Source: Arthrobacter sp. cf158
GTDB taxonomy: Bacteria > Actinomycetota > Actinomycetes > Actinomycetales > Micrococcaceae
Direction: 5' to 3'
NCBI RefSeq assembly: GCF_900106835.1
Contig: NZ_FNNR01000007.1
Span: forward strand, 274,891 to 338,890
DNA length: 64,000 bases
This document shows, one piece after another, positions 61,567 to 64,000 of this stretch. Within the stretch, counting starts at the first letter, position 1. Each line of letters begins with the position of its first letter. The notes under the pieces were generated by a model, which ran no database searches, was not told the DNA's origin, and was given only the letters and a program-made list of their open reading frames with translations. The position numbers were made by a program, and so were the translations under genes.

Positions 61567-62397
61567 CTAGCGCCCTGTGCGCTTCAACCACTGCTTCCAC
61601 TTATCGATGGCGCTCTGGAATTCTTCCTCTGCGCGTTGCTCAGTCAACGCCGGAGACCACTGCCCGGGCTTGTTGCCCTGCGCGCCGTGAGCTGGCTTGG
61701 CAGGCGTGGCCGCGGCAGCTTTCGACGAGTCCGGTTTTGGGGCCTCCGGCTTTGTGTCCGGACGCGACGGCAGCACTTGGGTTGGTTTGTCCTGGCTCGC
61801 CTTGTCCTGGGACGCCGTTTCCTGGGGGTCCTTGGCAGTCTTGTGGGCTGCGTCGGCAGGGGCTGGAGCGTTGGGGGCGGGCGCTGCCGGGATTGCCTGT
61901 GCCTGTGCCTGCGCGGAGTTTTCGGCTGGGGCTGCGGGCGCGGGTACGGGGATCGACGCAGCTTCCGAGGCTGACGGAACCGCAGCAGGATCGACGGCCG
62001 GAGCCGCCTCTGTTGTGATCCTTGGAGCGTCCGGAACGGGAAGTTCAGGAGCTGCGACGGCCGGCTGGAACCTGCCCACCAATTCATCAATGAACGACGG
62101 GTTCCGGGTGAAGCCCGAGCTCGCGGCGGCAACGCCGCTCACCCCGAGTCCCATCGCTGCCACCACGGCAACACTGACCACGGCGGTGCGGTGCTTGTGG
62201 CGCCAACGGCGCTTGGAGAGTTCGTCGTGAGGGCCAGCCAACATCGCGGCGAGTTCAGCGCTGGGGGCTGGAACCGGCGAATTGGCCATGGAACCCAGTG
62301 ACAGGAGCGTTTGCCGGACGTCCGAGGCGTCGGCGAGATCGGCGTCGAGCATGAGCTCGTCCACGATTGCTTCGCGTTCTGTATCCCTGTATGTCAT
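61567..62397 (-). CDS. Putative membrane anti-sigma protein
   Basis: 276 residues. N-terminal cytoplasmic 65 residues (EREAIVDELMLDADLADASDV), one membrane segment (AVVSVAVVAAMGLGVSGVAAA, about 70-92) and a long Ala/Pro-rich outer part ending in a basic helix (FQSAIDKWKQWLKRTGR). No zinc-finger anti-sigma motif (HxxxCxxC) is present. The call rests on the 4-bp overlap with a sigma factor gene and the topology. Could also be a plain structural membrane protein. Confidence 0.65.
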   Translation of the reverse strand: MTYRDTEREAIVDELMLDADLADASDVRQTLLSLGSMANSPVPAPSAELAAMLAGPHDELSKRRWRHKHRTAVVSVAVVAAMGLGVSGVAAASSGFTRNPSFIDELVGRFQPAVAAPELPVPDAPRITTEAAPAVDPAAVPSASEAASIPVPAPAAPAENSAQAQAQAIPAAPAPNAPAPADAAHKTAKDPQETASQDKASQDKPTQVLPSRPDTKPEAPKPDSSKAAAATPAKPAHGAQGNKPGQWSPALTEQRAEEEFQSAIDKWKQWLKRTGR

Positions 62398-62948
62398 GAC
62401 GACACGTATTCCTTTACTGCCGAATGCTCACGGAGCGTAATAAGAGCCCGCCGTTGCAGCTGTTTCACTGCGCCCGCGGTTTTCCCCATGATTTCGGCTA
62501 CCTGCTCAACCGTGAGTCCAGCAACGATGCGGAGGGTCAAGACTTCCCGCTGATCATCGCCGAGGTGGTCCAGGAGGGCCATCACCTCCAGAGGAGCCAG
62601 CCGCATCATCGCCTCAGCCTCGGCAGAACTCGATTCGCGTGTATCCCGCTCGGGCTCGAACTCATGGTGTTCCGGTGCCCGGCTGTGCTTCCGATGCTCG
62701 TCCACCATGCGCGCATGGGCTACCGAGAATATGAAAGTCCGCAGTCCGGATACGCCACCGCTCAGGTCGTCCAACCGCGGAAGGACCGCAAGGAAAACAT
62801 CCTGCGTAACTGCTTCGGGATCTGACACACCTTTGGCAGTCAAATACCCGAGAACCTGCCCCGCGTACGCCTGATAGACGGCGCTGAACAGTTCCGCGTT
62901 ATTGCCCTTGAGTGCACTCAGCGCTTCATCGGTCAATGCGTCGGTCAC
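62394..62948 (-). CDS. ECF-type RNA polymerase sigma factor
   Basis: 184 residues from GTG 62948 (GAAAG ten bases upstream); ATG 63053 would add 35 residues but has no ribosome site. Region 2 spans ELFSAVYQAYAGQVLGYL to FIFSVAHARMVDEHRKH. Region 4 is GDDQREVLTLRIVAGLTVEQVAEIMGKTAGAVKQLQRRAL, an intact helix-turn-helix. The partner gene downstream probably holds it at the membrane. Targets unknown. Confidence 0.85.
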   Translation of the reverse strand: MTDALTDEALSALKGNNAELFSAVYQAYAGQVLGYLTAKGVSDPEAVTQDVFLAVLPRLDDLSGGVSGLRTFIFSVAHARMVDEHRKHSRAPEHHEFEPERDTRESSSAEAEAMMRLAPLEVMALLDHLGDDQREVLTLRIVAGLTVEQVAEIMGKTAGAVKQLQRRALITLREHSAVKEYVSS

Positions 62949-63393
62949 AGTTATGGGACTTTCGATCGGCGGCAGGTCCGTGGCTTGATAGCCAGGCCAC
63001 CCGCCATTTCTCGACGGATAACCCCACCAAGGGTAACTGCTCTGCCGGGCCATCCATAGGAAGGCCCGCTTGTCCGTCAGAAAACTCCTCTGAACAAGGA
63101 AGAGCCGAGCTGGAACATGATGGGGGACAAATTCCAGCTCGGCCCTTTCAATGACGTAATCGTCGGGGGACGCCAAAGGGTTACGCCGGGTACGAACTTT
63201 TTTGAAAAGTTTTCTCGCGCGTACTTTCCGGGCGCCATTCAGCGTCGCAGGAACCCGCGCGGAGCTGACTTTCGAGAGCGTAATTCAGAGTCCCCGGAAA
63301 CCGCGCAGAGCTGACTTTCCTGGCGCAAGACGGGATCCAGGCTTCCGGCTCCTCGCTCCTGGCTCCTGGCTCCTGGCTTCCGGGTCCTGGCGT
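62949..63393. other. Non-coding region with degenerate repeats
   Basis: 445 bp without a supported gene. CGCGCNGAGCTGACTTTC-like units occur at 63256-63273 and 63302-63319, with a shorter relative at 63216-63228. Downstream, 63340-63390 is a run of imperfect GGCTCCT heptamers. Function unknown; no sigma-factor-specific promoter motif can be recognised. Confidence 0.5.
63252..63319. repeat. 22-bp imperfect direct repeat pair
   Basis: Copies at 63252-63273 and 63298-63319 differ at two positions and are 46 bp apart; a shorter third relative starts at 63216. Confidence 0.7.
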
Positions 63394-63999
63394 TCAAGGA
63401 TGCCTACGTTCTGGAGGGCCGAGGCCCAGTAGCGGTGGGGCTTTGGATGTGTAGGTGTGGCCGGTGGGTGTGCGGATGTGGAGTGTGTGGTTGTCCTCGT
63501 GGAGTGGTTTCGCGGTCCAGCGGGGGTTTTCTTTGGTGTGGTTGCAGGCTTCGCAGAGGCCGGCGCCGTTGCTCAGGGTGGTGGTACCCCCTGTGTGCCA
63601 GGGGATCACGTGGTCGATGTGGCGGATGGGCGCGTCGCAGTACGGGGTGCGGCAGGTATCGTCCCGGGTTTGAATGAAGCGTCTGAGTCGTGGTGGGAAG
63701 AGCCGGGCTTTGGAGTCCATGCTCAGGAGCTCGCCCGTTCCGGGTGCTGTGTAGAGCCGGCGCAGCCACACGGTGAACTCATCATCCTGTCTGGAACTGG
63801 AACTGGAACTGGAACTGGAGCCGAAGCGGGGTCTGGAGCTGGAGCTGGAATTGGGGCTGGAGTCAGGGCCGGGGTGCTGGCGTGGCCCGGGTCGCCGGCC
63901 AGCTGCGCCAGCGTGCGTGGCCGCGGCTACCCGTCCGGGCCCGGGATCAACCTGCGCACCCGTGGCTTGAAACCCAAGCCTTGGTTCCTGCACTCCCGC
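63394..63999 (-). CDS. HNH endonuclease domain protein, DUF222-type (5' partial)
   Basis: At least 202 residues visible; the frame is still open at the window edge, so the N-terminal DUF222 part lies outside. The HNH nuclease motif is complete: [49 protein letters not shown] Ser-rich low-complexity segment (about 60 residues before the domain) is encoded by hexanucleotide repeats. Such proteins are abundant in high-GC actinobacteria, often in many copies, and their role is unsettled. Confidence 0.88.
   Translation of the reverse strand, partial: AGVQEPRLGFQATGAQVDPGPGRVAAATHAGAAGRRPGPRQHPGPDSSPNSSSSSRPRFGSSSSSSSSSRQDDEFTVWLRRLYTAPGTGELLSMDSKARLFPPRLRRFIQTRDDTCRTPYCDAPIRHIDHVIPWHTGGTTTLSNGAGLCEACNHTKENPRWTAKPLHEDNHTLHIRTPTGHTYTSKAPPLLGLGPPERRHP
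63791..63820. repeat. CTGGAA hexanucleotide repeat within the HNH gene
   Basis: Four perfect CTGGAA units and one CTGGAG lie inside the HNH gene, encoding a Ser run on the minus strand; more degenerate units follow to about 63860. Six-base units keep the frame. Confidence 0.85.
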
Positions 64000-64000
64000 A

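Noticed and set aside
1..64000. tRNA genes, CRISPR arrays, insertion sequences, prophage
   Set aside because: No cloverleaf, regular direct-repeat array, transposase or integrase was found on either strand.

Overview
The window is high-GC actinobacterial DNA. Compact operons with 4-bp ATGA/GTGA overlaps, GTG/TTG starts, a purS-purQ-purL block, DUF4193 and LapA small proteins and a MmyB-type regulator all point to Micrococcaceae, most likely an Arthrobacter/Paenarthrobacter-like soil bacterium. This is inferred from protein style and gene content only. I see no rRNA, tRNA, CRISPR array or insertion sequence. Both ends cut genes: a GH3 glycosidase on the left and an HNH/DUF222-type protein on the right.

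Layout. 0-6.6 kb: GH3 glycosidase, DUF4193 and LapA proteins, two tandem small paralogues, an OhrR-type MarR regulator with a clear dyad operator, then a subtilisin-inhibitor (SSI) lipoprotein, a 312-aa protein and a degenerate SSI paralogue. 6.7-9.4 kb: a DHA2 MFS exporter divergent from an XRE/MmyB-like regulator. 9.4-21.1 kb: two divergent operons. The leftward one encodes a cupin-like protein, a UDP-GlcNAc 2-epimerase, an MFS exporter, a beta-propeller protein resembling the N-terminal half of aldos-2-ulose dehydratase (AUDH), a Tat-exported bicovalent-FAD oxidase and an acyltransferase. The rightward one encodes an alpha/beta-hydrolase, an unknown protein, an MsnO8-type flavin monooxygenase, an orphan adenylation-domain-like protein and GalU. 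21-27.5 kb: a large secreted subtilase and a multidomain sialidase. 27.7-30.5 kb: hydroxyacid dehydrogenase, Mn catalase, DUF1540 protein. 30.8-34.2 kb: purSQL. 34.2-43.1 kb: a c-di-GMP/exopolysaccharide region with GGDEF-EAL and GGDEF proteins, a GT2 glycosyltransferase carrying an N-terminal MshEN c-di-GMP receptor domain, a GT-C glycosyltransferase and a BcsB-like protein. 43.2-49.6 kb: FCD regulator divergent from a catabolic operon (MHS transporter, nitrilase-type hydrolase, DUF2848, HpaB-type monooxygenase, cupin, flavin reductase). 49.7-56.2 kb: ABM monooxygenase, a sugar ABC uptake operon and several single genes. 56.4-61.5 kb: an acetyl-CoA synthetase, SfnG-like sulfone monooxygenase, MetY-type sulfhydrylase and CoA-binding protein operon. 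61.6-63 kb: an ECF-type sigma factor with its putative membrane anti-sigma protein.

The two most interesting regions are as follows. First, the 8-21 kb region looks like an undescribed small-molecule or carbohydrate pathway. The AUDH-like propeller and cupin are on separate genes, and an operator with core TGNCANTGNCA occurs twice at the regulator/exporter promoter and twice at the promoter between the two biosynthetic operons, joining them into one regulon. Second, the 34-43 kb region looks like a c-di-GMP-gated polysaccharide machine in a Gram-positive. 11-bp direct repeats (AATCTTGAGYN) stand before both of its operons, as expected for a shared response-regulator-type control.
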